The notes under the pieces were generated by a model. The model did not search any database and was not told the origin of the DNA. It was given only the letters and a program-made list of their open reading frames with translations. A stretch of DNA of 11,660 nt, taken from NCBI GenBank assembly GCA_026692885.1, contig JAPLNJ010001040.1:1-11660 (forward strand), given 5' to 3'. Position 1 is the first letter of the stretch, and the number at the start of each line of letters is the position of its first letter. The translations under genes were made by a program, and so were the position numbers. This DNA comes from Planctomycetota bacterium. Lineage in GTDB: Bacteria > Planctomycetota > Planctomycetia > Pirellulales > Pirellulaceae. Of this stretch, positions 1-8,241 are shown one piece after another.

Positions 1-12
1 TGGCAACGGGCC

Positions 13-91
13 GGGTGGCTGGCGGCTGAGCCTAAGCGAAGCCCCAGTACCCGGTTTCTGGGGCATCGCTGCACTCTGCCGCTAGCCACCC
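13..91. repeat. Two-tier imperfect inverted repeat
   Basis: Outer arms 13-26 and 78-91 are complementary at 13 of 14 positions. Inside them a second pair, 36-47 and 58-69, is complementary at 11 of 12 positions and encloses a 10-base loop (48-57). Together they could fold as one long, interrupted stem-loop in DNA or RNA. No coding frame with recognisable protein content crosses it, and no T-tract follows, so it is not a standard intrinsic terminator. It could be a dispersed palindromic repeat or the 3' end of an upstream transcript. The structure is read directly from the sequence; the function is unknown. Confidence 0.6.
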
Positions 92-160
92 TGACCCCCT
101 GCTGCGAGCGTTTTGCGCTACGTTCCGATCAAGGCCCTCGCACGAGATAGTAAGGGCCCA

Positions 161-238
161 GAATCGTAGCTGAATTCGCCAGAATTCAGGGGCTTTTCGA
201 GGGCGAGGACCTGAATTCTGGCGAATTCAGCTACATTC
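161..238. repeat. Perfect 25-bp palindrome with 19-base spacer
   Basis: Arms 166-190 and 210-234 are perfectly complementary over 25 bp, around a 19-base spacer (191-209). The stem gains four more pairs (161-164 with 235-238) if C165 is bulged. Each arm is itself a small palindrome: ctgaattc and gaattcag flank a 4-base centre. It can therefore form one long hairpin or two short ones. I recall similar GAATTC-rich repeats as dispersed elements in planctomycete genomes, but that is memory, not a search. It lies far upstream of the first gene and has no T-tract, so a terminator role is not supported. Confidence 0.8.
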
Positions 239-593
239 CGAGGACGACCGGTTGCGTCCCTTGAAGTTGGCCTCTTGGTTGCGGCCAGATCGCCCGGCAA
301 CTTCACCCACCAACATCCCATCACGGGCCTCCCTTCCAGCGGCTTCCCTTCCTCCTTGATTTACTGATTTGCTGCTGGTAAGCTTCGCTCCCGTGGTAAG
401 AGAACAAAGTTCCTCTCCGTATCCATCGTGTATGGCCGTCGTGCGGGATGCTCCGCCCGGGTGCACGCTGGTGACCGCCTGGGACAGGTGCGGAGGCACG
501 GCTCGAACCGAAGAGCCGGACGCGATCGGCAGGTCGGCCCCGCCCGTGGGACTGTTGCTCGTGCTGCTGATCGGCGTGGTTGCCGTCCGCCGT
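239..593. other. Leader region without a convincing gene
   Basis: This stretch contains no tRNA, rRNA or protein that I recognise. The plus-strand frame of gene 1 stays open back to about 369 and includes a TTG at 369, an ATG at 432 and GTG codons at 546 and 561. None has a clear Shine-Dalgarno sequence. The residues it would encode (including [14 protein letters not shown]) match no domain I know. A hydrophobic run encoded at about 546-590 would put the gene 1 sensor domain on the wrong side of the membrane if translated. Minus-strand frames here are short, arginine-rich and unrecognised. The gene 1 promoter presumably lies here, but no convincing -35/-10 pair was found. Confidence 0.5.
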
Positions 594-3500
594 GTGAACG
601 CTTCGGCCCAGCCGATCCTGCGGCGTCTGTTGCTGCCCCTGGCGGCCCTGGTGATTCTGCTGACGGCCGGTGCGGGGGCACTCCTGTGGCAACAACAGCG
701 GCAGTGGCTAGCCGCCGAGATTGTCACCCAGATCGACACGGCAAACCGCGAGTTCCGCGTGGATCTGGAAAACACTGCCGCCGGCCTGGCCATAGCCCTG
801 GAGCCCCTGGCCGCCGACCCCACGGTGCAACAGGCCCTGCGCGAGGGCAATGCGGATGCCCTGCAGGCCGCCTGGCAACCCGTGTTCGAGACGCTGCACC
901 GGGAACACCGTGTCGCACACTTTCAGTTTCTCGATGCGCACCGTGTCTGCCTGTTGCGAGTTCACCAGTCGGAGCAACGCGGTGACCGCGTCAATCGCTT
1001 CACGGCCCGCGAGGCCGAGCGCACCCGCCGGGCCACTTCCGGCATGGAACTGGGGCCGCAGGGGACTTTCATCCTGTGGGCGGTACAGCCGGTATTCGAC
1101 GGAGGCCGGCTCGTCGGCTATGTGGAACTTGGCAGGGAAGTCGAGGACCTCTTGCAAGAGCGGTGCAACCGCGCTGGCGTGGAATTGGCGGTGACCGTCC
1201 GCAAGGAGCACCTGCAGCGCCAGACCTGGGAAGAGGGCAGGCGTCTGCTCGGGAAGGAAGCCGACTGGGACCGTCTACCCCACCGCGTGGTGACGTACGC
1301 CTCTCAGGGACGCTTGCCGGACATCTTCGCGCGCTGGGCCGACCCTCTGGAGCAAGTACTCGTACACGGCGAATTGGAGCGGGAGCTCGCCTGGGAGGGA
1401 CAGGACTGGCGCGTCTCGGCGTCAGCGCTGCGAGACGCTACGGGCGCGGAGGTCGGTGACCTGCTGATCTTGTGCGACATCTCGGACGAAAACGCGGCCT
1501 TTGCGCGCCTGCTGGCCCGGAGCGGAACCGCGGGCGCGGTCCTGCTAACGCTGCTGCTGGGTTTCGTCTATGTTCTGCTCCGCCACACCGACGCGGGCAT
1601 CCGTGCCCAGCAGGCGGAACTGCGGGACAGCGAGGACCGCTACCGGATGCTGTCGGAAACCAGTGCCGACGTGATCTGGCTGCTGGACCTGGCGGCCAAC
1701 CGCTTTACTTATGTCAGCCCGTCCGTGCAAAGACTGCGCGGCTATACCGTGGCAGAAGTCCAGCAACAAACCCTATTTGAGGTGCTGACCCCTGAGTCCT
1801 ATCAGATGGTGCAGGAGTCGCTACCCGCACGCCTGGCCGCGTTTGCGGCCGGCGACGAAGCGGTCCGCACCCAGACGCATGAGATCGTCCAACTCCGTCG
1901 GGACGGCACGACCGTGCCGACCGAAGTGGTGACGACCCTGATTGCGGATGCGGAGCGACGGGTGACGCATATACAGGGCATCAGCCGCGACATCACGGAG
2001 CGTAAGCGGGCGGAAACAGCACTGAACAATCGACTACGCTACGAACGCACGCTGTCGGCGATCGCCGTCATTCTGCGTCAAGCGAAGACGGTATCCGAGG
2101 GGATCGATGAGGTGCTGCGCGTGTTACGCAACGCATCCGACATGGACCGCGTTTATCTGTTTGAGAACCATCTGGACCCGGACCGCGGCTTGTGCATGAG
2201 TCAGACGCATGAGTGCGTCAAGGCGGGCGTGCTTCCCCAAATCGGCAATCCCGCGTTGCAGGATGTCCCTTATGCATTGGTCTCTCCCTCCGGTTGGCTG
2301 CTCGATCGACTCTTAAGGCGGGAACCGTGCCGTGGCCCGGTCCGCTATTTGCCCGCATCCGAGAAGGCGATTATGGAGTCGCAAGACATCCAGGATCTCT
2401 TACTTCTGCCGATCTACGCCGCACAGAATCTCTGGGGATTTCTGGGCTTTGATGATTGCACGACGACCGGCCGGTTCGATGCCGATGACGCCGCGTTCTT
2501 GCAGCATGCCGCCAACCTGGTCGGTTGGCATTTCGCCGCCGCCCGCGACACCCAAGCCTTGCGGGAGAGTCAGCGCAGCCTGGCCACGCTGTTGGATAAC
2601 CTGCCGGGGATGGCCTACCGTTGTCGCAACAGCCGCGACTGGCGGATGGCGTTTGTCAGCGAGGGCTGCCAGATGCTCACGGGGTATTCCTCGGCAGACC
2701 TGACCGAAAACGCAAGAATCAGCTATGCGGACGTAATTCATCCCGAGGACCGGGATGTCGTTTGGACCCAAATCCAAGCCGCCCTGGACCAGCGGCAGAA
2801 GTTCCAGCTGACGTATCGCATCCGAACTGCCACCGGCGAGACCAAGTGGGTCTGGGAACAGGGGCTGGGCGTCTATTCCCCGGCAGGTGATTTGCGGGTC
2901 CTGGAGGGACTGATCCTCGATGTCACCGCCCAAAAATCATCCGAGGCCATGCTGGCCAAGTACCAACTGCTGTCGGACCATACCAATGACGTCATTCTGT
3001 TCATTCGCCCGGAGGATGGCCGGATTATCGAGGCCAACCGAGCCGCGTGTATCGCCTATGACTATGACCGGGCCGAACTGTTGACCAAAACGGTCCTTGA
3101 GCTGCGGGTAGCAGAGGACCGGGCCAATGCGATCGGGCAGATGGAGCAAGCTGGCCGGGACGGCCTGCTGTTCGAGACGATCCATGTGCGCCGAGATGGC
3201 AGCCTGTTCCCGGTCGAGGTCAACTCGCGCGCAGCGCAGATCGGCGGGGAGCTGCTCCTGCTGAGCGTGGTGCGCGACATCTCGGCACGCCGACGCATGG
3301 AAAACGATCTCCGCGCCAGCAACTCGCAACTTACCTTGATCCTGAATTCGCTGCCGGTGGTTGCGTACGCCGTCCGACTCGTCCCGGAATTCATGGTGAC
3401 CTATGTCAGCCCAAACTGCCGGCAGATTGCCGGATTTTCGCCGGCGGAATTCCTGGTTTCCGGCGACTGTTGGATCAACCGTCTGCATCCGGAGGATGCG

Positions 3501-6500
3501 GCTCGCGTGATGGCCGAGGCCGACCAGTTGCGGGAATGCGGGCACTGTGAACGCGAATACCGCTGGCGGACGGCCGACGGCAATTATCGCTGGTTCTATG
3601 ACGCGGCCCAACGCATCGAAGATTCCGGCGGAGGCCCGTCACGAGCGGTCGGGATCTGGATGGACATCACCGAGCGCCGGCAGGCGGAACTGGCGCTGAT
3701 CCAATTGAACGCGGAACTGGATCAGCGCGTGCAAGAGCGCACCGCCGAGGCCCTCGAACTCTACCACAACGCCCCCTGCGGTTATGATTCACTGGGACCG
3801 GACGGAGTGGTGCTGCAAATCAACGACACGGAACTGAAGTGGCTGGGTTACCAGCGAGAAGACGTGGAAGGCCGTCTGCGCATCAGCCAACTGATGACGC
3901 CCCCGAGCGCCGAGCGGTTCGCGCGAGAGTTCCCCTGGTTCGTCGAACAGGGAACCGTCGTGAGCGGGGAGTTCGAACTGCGTCGCCGGGACGGATCGTC
4001 CTTTCCTGCCCTGGTGACTTCTGCGGCTGTGCGGGATACGGAAGGGCATTTTCTGAGAAGTCGTTCCACGGTGATCGACATCTCCGAACGCAAGCAGGCG
4101 GAACGATTCCTGCAGGAAGAGCGGCAACGCCTGGCTGAGATCCTCGAAGGAACCAATGCCGGAACTTGGGAATGGAATGTCCAGACCGGGGAAATCGTTG
4201 CCAACGATCGCTGGGCTGAGATCCTGGGATACGCTTCGGAAGAGATTCTTCCTATCTCCCTTGAAGACTGGATGAAATTCGTTCACCCCGACGATCTCAG
4301 CGCGAGTCAGGTGTTGCTGGAGAAGCAATTTCGCGGCGACCTGGCGTACTTCGAGTTCGAGATGCGGATGAAGCATAAGAACGGCAGCTGGGTCTGGATT
4401 ATGGATCGAGGTAAAGTCGCCACTTGGACGAAAGACGGAAAACCTCTGTTCATGCGAGGAACCGCGCAAGACATCATGAATCGGAAATGCTTGGAGGCAG
4501 TTCTGCGCGACAGCGAGGAAAAATTCCGGGTGCTGTTCGAGTCCTCACACAATGCCATCATCACCACCGACACCACCGGGCGCTGCCTGGACTGCAACCA
4601 GGCGGCAGTGACCACTTTTGGTTATGCGAACAAGCAGGCCCTGCTGAGCCTGAACCTCCTCGCCCTGTCACCTGCTCGGCAGCCCGACGGCCAGGATTCG
4701 CACGATAGTTTCCTCGCACTGATGACGCAGGTCCTGGCCGCAGGCAGCCATTTCTTTGAGTGGCAGCTGCAGCGGGCCGATGGCACATTGTTTCCCGCCG
4801 AAGTCTCCGTCAGCGTCTGTCAAGTCCAGGGCGAGTACGTGCTGCAAGGCGTCCTGCGCGATATTTCCCAGCGCAAAGACGCGGAGCGCAGATTGCTCGC
4901 CAGCGAGGCGAAGTTTCGCCGGCTCGTGGAACTGGCGCCGCTGCCGCTGGCCCTGTTGGACATGGCAGGCCAAGCGCAATTGCTCAACAATCGCTTCACC
5001 GAAGTGTTGGGCTATACCATGGCGGATATGCCATCCATGGAAGTGTGGTGGGGTCGGGTGTATCCCGATGCCGCTTATCGGCGCCGGGTGCGGAAGCAGT
5101 GGGAGGGCGACGTGGCCCAAGCCATGCAGGGCACCGGGATAGTAGCCCCCGATGAATTCGAAGTGACCTGCCAAGATGGTACCGTACGCACGTTGATTAT
5201 CTCCGGCACGGTGATGACGGACCATTACCTGGCCGCGTTTCAGGATATCACCGCACTCAAACAGGCGGAGCAGGAACTGCGTCAGGCCAAAGAGGCCGCC
5301 GACTCCGCCAACCGCGCCAAGAGTACGTTCCTGGCCAACATGTCCCATGAAATCCGCACGCCGATGAACGCGATCCTCGGCTTCTCCCAACTGTTACTGC
5401 GCGATTTGGGCCTGTCCCCTCGTCAGCACCAACAGTTGACCACCATCACCCGCAGCGGGGAACATCTCATGGATATCATCAACGACATCCTGGAGATGGC
5501 CCGCATCGAAGCGGGCCGCGTGGTTCTCAATCCGAGCGTCTTTGACCTGTCCCTGCTACTGGACGACCTGCATCGCATGTTCAGCCTGCGCGCCGACGCC
5601 AAGCATCTGCAGTTCCAAGTCGAGCAGCAGGGCGAGCTGCCGCGTTACGTCCTGGCCGATGAAACCAAGCTGCGCCAAGTCCTGATCAATCTGCTGGGCA
5701 ACGCCGTGAAGTTCACCCCCAGCGGCGGCGCGATCGTCTTGCGGGTGAGATCCGCCGCGGAGCCGAACGGAATGCTGCGGCTGCATGTGGAAGTCGAAGA
5801 CCCCGGCGCGGGGATTGCCCCCGAAGACGTGCCGTACCTGTTCGAGCCGTTTTACCAAACCAACACCGGGAAACAAGTTGCCGGAGGCACCGGGTTGGGG
5901 CTGCCCATCAGCCGCAAGTTTGTGCACTTGCTGGGCGGTGACCTGACCGTCAGCAGCCGGCTCGGCCAGGGCAGTACGTTCCGGTTTGACGCTTTGGTGG
6001 CCCCGGCGCAGCCATCCGCCGCTTTGGCAGACTCGCCGGTGCCCCGGGTGTTGCACCTCCTGCCGGAGGTCATCTGCCGCGTGCTCGTGGCCGACGACCA
6101 ACAGGAAAACCGCGACTTGCTGGAGCAGATGCTGACCCCGGTCGGCTTCGAGGTCCGTACCGCCGTGGACGGTGCAGATACGGTGGCGCAATGCCAAGCC
6201 TGGATGCCACACCTGGTGCTGCTGGACCTGCGGATGCCGGTGATGGATGGCTATCAGGCGGCGCGCCAGATTCGCGCCGTGCATGGTGCGGCGACAAAAA
6301 TCATCGTCATCAGCGCCGCCGTGTTTGCCGAGAATCAGCAGCGGGCGTTGGCCGAGGGGGCCGACGCGTTCATGAACAAGCCGTTCCACGAGTCCGACCT
6401 GCTGGAGCGGATCAAGCAACTGACCGGCGTGAATTACGTCTATGACGAGTTCCAGGCGACGGAAGCGGCCGCTCGGGCCGAAGCCAAGGTGGGCTTGCCG

Positions 6501-6704
6501 TCCGCCCGGGATATTCGTCAGTTGCCGGTGGAGTTGGTGGAGCAGTTGCGCGAAGCTACCTGCCACGCGAGTTACAGCCGAATGCTGGCTCTGGTCGAGC
6601 AGGTCGCAGCCTGCGATAAAGCTCTCGGCGACCAGCTCCGTACGTTGGTCAAACGATTTGACTACAACGCTCTGCAAACGATCTTAGCGGCCTCGCAAGA
6701 ATAA
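594..6704 (+). CDS. Giant membrane hybrid sensor histidine kinase (dCache, 8 PAS, GAF, HisKA, HATPase, REC)
   Basis: Inner-membrane hybrid kinase that should sense several signals, autophosphorylate on His and pass phosphate to its own Asp. Residues count from GTG 594. TM1 is 12-32 and TM2 about 311-330. Between them lies an extracytoplasmic dCache_3-like sensor (about 45-305), shown by [15 protein letters not shown] and by [10 protein letters not shown] followed by GYVELG. Cytoplasmic order: PAS 345-477, GAF 478-659, then seven PAS domains (661-786, 787-906, 907-1052, 1053-1179, 1181-1309, 1310-1438, 1440-1577), most ending in a D-I-T/S-E-R-K-like linker. HisKA has His1585 in SHEIRTP. HATPase keeps N1703, D1736 (DPGAGI) and [12 protein letters not shown] (1828-1949) has Asp1878 in [12 protein letters not shown] and a K-P-F motif. 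A helical tail ends the protein, with no Hpt-type His. GTG 594 is preferred because RR then precedes TM1 and only two membrane segments remain; TTG 369, ATG 432 and GTG 546 are alternatives. Family and architecture are confident; the ligand is unknown. Confidence 0.93.
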   Translation: MNASAQPILRRLLLPLAALVILLTAGAGALLWQQQRQWLAAEIVTQIDTANREFRVDLENTAAGLAIALEPLAADPTVQQALREGNADALQAAWQPVFETLHREHRVAHFQFLDAHRVCLLRVHQSEQRGDRVNRFTAREAERTRRATSGMELGPQGTFILWAVQPVFDGGRLVGYVELGREVEDLLQERCNRAGVELAVTVRKEHLQRQTWEEGRRLLGKEADWDRLPHRVVTYASQGRLPDIFARWADPLEQVLVHGELERELAWEGQDWRVSASALRDATGAEVGDLLILCDISDENAAFARLLARSGTAGAVLLTLLLGFVYVLLRHTDAGIRAQQAELRDSEDRYRMLSETSADVIWLLDLAANRFTYVSPSVQRLRGYTVAEVQQQTLFEVLTPESYQMVQESLPARLAAFAAGDEAVRTQTHEIVQLRRDGTTVPTEVVTTLIADAERRVTHIQGISRDITERKRAETALNNRLRYERTLSAIAVILRQAKTVSEGIDEVLRVLRNASDMDRVYLFENHLDPDRGLCMSQTHECVKAGVLPQIGNPALQDVPYALVSPSGWLLDRLLRREPCRGPVRYLPASEKAIMESQDIQDLLLLPIYAAQNLWGFLGFDDCTTTGRFDADDAAFLQHAANLVGWHFAAARDTQALRESQRSLATLLDNLPGMAYRCRNSRDWRMAFVSEGCQMLTGYSSADLTENARISYADVIHPEDRDVVWTQIQAALDQRQKFQLTYRIRTATGETKWVWEQGLGVYSPAGDLRVLEGLILDVTAQKSSEAMLAKYQLLSDHTNDVILFIRPEDGRIIEANRAACIAYDYDRAELLTKTVLELRVAEDRANAIGQMEQAGRDGLLFETIHVRRDGSLFPVEVNSRAAQIGGELLLLSVVRDISARRRMENDLRASNSQLTLILNSLPVVAYAVRLVPEFMVTYVSPNCRQIAGFSPAEFLVSGDCWINRLHPEDAARVMAEADQLRECGHCEREYRWRTADGNYRWFYDAAQRIEDSGGGPSRAVGIWMDITERRQAELALIQLNAELDQRVQERTAEALELYHNAPCGYDSLGPDGVVLQINDTELKWLGYQREDVEGRLRISQLMTPPSAERFAREFPWFVEQGTVVSGEFELRRRDGSSFPALVTSAAVRDTEGHFLRSRSTVIDISERKQAERFLQEERQRLAEILEGTNAGTWEWNVQTGEIVANDRWAEILGYASEEILPISLEDWMKFVHPDDLSASQVLLEKQFRGDLAYFEFEMRMKHKNGSWVWIMDRGKVATWTKDGKPLFMRGTAQDIMNRKCLEAVLRDSEEKFRVLFESSHNAIITTDTTGRCLDCNQAAVTTFGYANKQALLSLNLLALSPARQPDGQDSHDSFLALMTQVLAAGSHFFEWQLQRADGTLFPAEVSVSVCQVQGEYVLQGVLRDISQRKDAERRLLASEAKFRRLVELAPLPLALLDMAGQAQLLNNRFTEVLGYTMADMPSMEVWWGRVYPDAAYRRRVRKQWEGDVAQAMQGTGIVAPDEFEVTCQDGTVRTLIISGTVMTDHYLAAFQDITALKQAEQELRQAKEAADSANRAKSTFLANMSHEIRTPMNAILGFSQLLLRDLGLSPRQHQQLTTITRSGEHLMDIINDILEMARIEAGRVVLNPSVFDLSLLLDDLHRMFSLRADAKHLQFQVEQQGELPRYVLADETKLRQVLINLLGNAVKFTPSGGAIVLRVRSAAEPNGMLRLHVEVEDPGAGIAPEDVPYLFEPFYQTNTGKQVAGGTGLGLPISRKFVHLLGGDLTVSSRLGQGSTFRFDALVAPAQPSAALADSPVPRVLHLLPEVICRVLVADDQQENRDLLEQMLTPVGFEVRTAVDGADTVAQCQAWMPHLVLLDLRMPVMDGYQAARQIRAVHGAATKIIVISAAVFAENQQRALAEGADAFMNKPFHESDLLERIKQLTGVNYVYDEFQATEAAARAEAKVGLPSARDIRQLPVELVEQLREATCHASYSRMLALVEQVAACDKALGDQLRTLVKRFDYNALQTILAASQE

Positions 6705-6719
6705 CTTGAACGATTGGCC

Positions 6720-6777
6720 GTGGGACGGATTGGCGATCCGGCCGGTATTTCCCGGCCGGATCGCCAATCCGTCCTAC
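6720..6777. repeat. Long intergenic hairpin between genes 1 and 2
   Basis: Arms 6723-6745 and 6752-6774 are perfectly complementary over 23 bp around a 6-base loop (6746-6751). The stem extends to 6720/6777 through one G-T pair. It starts 16 bases after the gene 1 stop codon. It could reduce or process readthrough from gene 1 into gene 2, or protect a 3' end. No run of T follows the stem, so it does not fit a Rho-independent terminator. Short inner palindromes such as ggattggcgatcc suggest a mobile or dispersed palindromic element rather than a gene-specific signal. The fold is seen; the role is inferred. Confidence 0.75.
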
Positions 6778-6820
6778 AAGGATTTGACCAACTTATTTCG
6801 GTGCGGGCACTTAGCGCAAC

Positions 6821-6826
6821 AGGAGA
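6821..6826 (+). promoter_or_regulatory. Shine-Dalgarno site of gene 2
   Basis: AGGAGA lies 8 bases upstream of the ATG at 6835, a good distance for ribosome binding. It is the only convincing ribosome binding site before any of the three genes, and it fixes the gene 2 start. A TTGACC at 6784-6789 could be a -35 element, but no matching -10 hexamer follows, so no promoter is called. Confidence 0.75.
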
Positions 6827-6834
6827 CCTAACCC

Positions 6835-8016
6835 ATGCACGCAGACTCCACGTCGTCGCCCGCCGCGAGCATCCTGTTGGTGGATGATATGCCGGCGAAC
6901 CTGCAGTTATTGACCGACATGCTTCAGGCTCGAAGCTATGAGGTGCGGCCGGTACTCTCCGGTGAGCTGGCCTTGCAGGCCGCCCGCCGGAAACCGCCTC
7001 AGCTCATCTTGCTCGACATCAACATGCCCGGCATGAACGGCTATGAGGTCTGCAAGCAGCTGAAAGGCGATCCGCAATTGGCTGCCGTGCCCGTGATCTT
7101 CATCAGCGCCCTGGATGAAACCTTGGACAAGGTCAAGGGTTTTGGACTCGGGGCCGTGGATTACGTGACCAAGCCGTTCCAGTTCGAGGAGGTCGAGGCG
7201 CGCGTGCGCACCCACCTGGAGCTGGCTCGTCTGCGCCGAGAGCTGGAGCGGCACAACGTGCGTCTGGAGGAAACGGTCTTGCAGCGGACTCGCGAACTGG
7301 CCGAGGCCCACGCCCGCCTGGCCATCCTGGACGAGGCCAAGAGCGACTTCCTGCACCTGATTTCCCATGAGGTTCGCACCCCCCTATCAGGCATATTTGG
7401 CGTCGCGGAGATGCTCTTGGAAATCTGCGCGGATAACCCCGAAGCCGCGGATTGCCCGGAACTGTTCCAGCAGAGCCGCCGGCGACTGATGACGTTGATT
7501 GGTGACGCCTTGTTGCTCTCCCAGATCGGTGCGGGCGCCGCTGCCGGCGTGCAGCAGCAATGCCGGCTGGAGGAACTGCTGAAGGCCGCCCGCCTGCAAG
7601 TCGGTCCCTTCGCCCAATCCCGCCGGATCCAGATCGCACCGGCGCCGCCGGACCTCGGCCTGGTCCATGGAGTGCCGGATTACCTCGTCCGGGCACTGCA
7701 ATCGCTGCTGGAAACGGCGGTCAAATTTGCCCGCTCTGGCACCCTCGTACGGATTTCGAAAGCAACCGCACGCGGGGAAGTCCGCTTGTTCATTGAGGCT
7801 GACGGTCGGGGCATCCCGCCGGAGTTTCTGCCCCGTTTCTTCCAATTGCTGACGATTGCCGAACCGATCACCATCGGCGGCGATTTGGGATTTGGCCCGG
7901 CCGTAGCCGAACGCATCGTGACCTTGTATGGCGGCACGGTGTCCGCGGAGAATCTAACCCCACCCGGCGTCCGCCTGGCTGTGTGTCTGAAAACTCCTGA
8001 AGCGATTATCGCCTGA
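6835..8016 (+). CDS. Receiver-histidine kinase protein with degenerate ATP-binding domain
   Basis: Soluble cytoplasmic signalling protein of 393 aa with no membrane segment. REC spans about 12-128, with the acidic pair D17/D18, acceptor Asp61 in LLDINMPGMNGY and Lys113 in TKPF. A coiled-coil linker (about 128-170) leads to a HisKA dimerisation domain with His178 in ISHEVRTPL, which is intact. The catalytic domain (about 255-390) is recognisable but eroded. The N-box reads SLLETAVKF, with S290 and T294 where Asn is usual. The G1 box reads EADGRGI, with Ala322 at the usual Asp position. The G2 region reads GGDLGFGP. ATP binding is therefore doubtful. It sits 130 bases after gene 1, beyond a hairpin, with its own ribosome site. 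It may accept phosphate from the gene 1 receiver and relay it as ChpT or Spo0B do, or act as a phosphatase; a divergent active kinase remains possible. Domain calls are firm; the role is inferred. Confidence 0.93.
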   Translation: MHADSTSSPAASILLVDDMPANLQLLTDMLQARSYEVRPVLSGELALQAARRKPPQLILLDINMPGMNGYEVCKQLKGDPQLAAVPVIFISALDETLDKVKGFGLGAVDYVTKPFQFEEVEARVRTHLELARLRRELERHNVRLEETVLQRTRELAEAHARLAILDEAKSDFLHLISHEVRTPLSGIFGVAEMLLEICADNPEAADCPELFQQSRRRLMTLIGDALLLSQIGAGAAAGVQQQCRLEELLKAARLQVGPFAQSRRIQIAPAPPDLGLVHGVPDYLVRALQSLLETAVKFARSGTLVRISKATARGEVRLFIEADGRGIPPEFLPRFFQLLTIAEPITIGGDLGFGPAVAERIVTLYGGTVSAENLTPPGVRLAVCLKTPEAIIA

Positions 8017-8089
8017 CATCCCGCACTTGATGTCGGTCCGTGAGGGCAGTCCCGCCAACTCCTAACACCGCGGCGCCTCACCGAGTTCT

Positions 8090-8142
8090 CCCGACTCGTC
8101 GGCTGTCCGCCGCCTCCGGCGGCGGGCAGCCGACGAGTCGGG
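8090..8142. repeat. 25-bp stem hairpin between genes 2 and 3
   Basis: Arms 8090-8114 and 8118-8142 pair over 25 positions, with a single G-T in place of a Watson-Crick pair and a 3-base loop. It lies 73 bases after the gene 2 stop. The stem is extremely GC-rich and has no T-tract after it. It could impede transcription into gene 3 or stabilise the gene 2 transcript. Its sequence is unrelated to the hairpins at 161-238, 6720-6777 and 11507-11660. Confidence 0.75.
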
Positions 8143-8175
8143 CCGGTCGGATAGGAGGCTCCGGATTAGGCACAG

Positions 8176-8208
8176 GGCGGGAACACTCCCGCCGACTTAC
8201 GTCGGGAG
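8176..8208. repeat. Overlapping small hairpins upstream of gene 3
   Basis: A perfect 7-bp stem (8176-8182 with 8187-8193, loop ACAC) overlaps a second possible stem (8186-8190 plus 8194-8196, pairing with 8201-8208, with a 3-base bulge). Both use 8187-8190, so the two folds exclude each other. The remainder of the gap, 8017-8241, shows no gene. An AGGAGG at 8153-8158 has no ATG, GTG or TTG at a usable distance. A switch-like role is possible, but there is no terminator T-tract, and a dispersed repeat is at least as likely. Confidence 0.45.
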
Positions 8209-8241
8209 CTTCTCGGGGGCGATCACGACACTGCTAACAAA

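Noticed and set aside
118..324. Minus-strand frame of 68 codons with a purine-rich GGAAGGGAGG before its GTG/ATG start
   Set aside because: It runs through the palindrome at 161-238, so much of its sequence is repeat-derived, and the product resembles no family. The purine-rich stretch is not enough to call a gene.
5556..6677. Long minus-strand open frame (373 codons)
   Set aside because: It lies wholly opposite the well-conserved kinase core and receiver of gene 1. Long antisense frames are common in GC-rich genes, and its protein has no recognisable motif.
6541..6701. Hpt domain at the end of gene 1
   Set aside because: The tail is helical but lacks the H-x-x-K-G-type phosphorylation motif. 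The one His near the expected place (in ATCHASYS) has no matching context.
6720..6777. Intrinsic terminator of gene 1
   Set aside because: The stem is strong, but no run of T follows it. Called a repeat instead.
6784..6813. Possible promoter for gene 2 (TTGACC with a downstream A/T-rich segment)
   Set aside because: No acceptable -10 hexamer at 16-18 bases; the best candidate (CACTTA) is poor.
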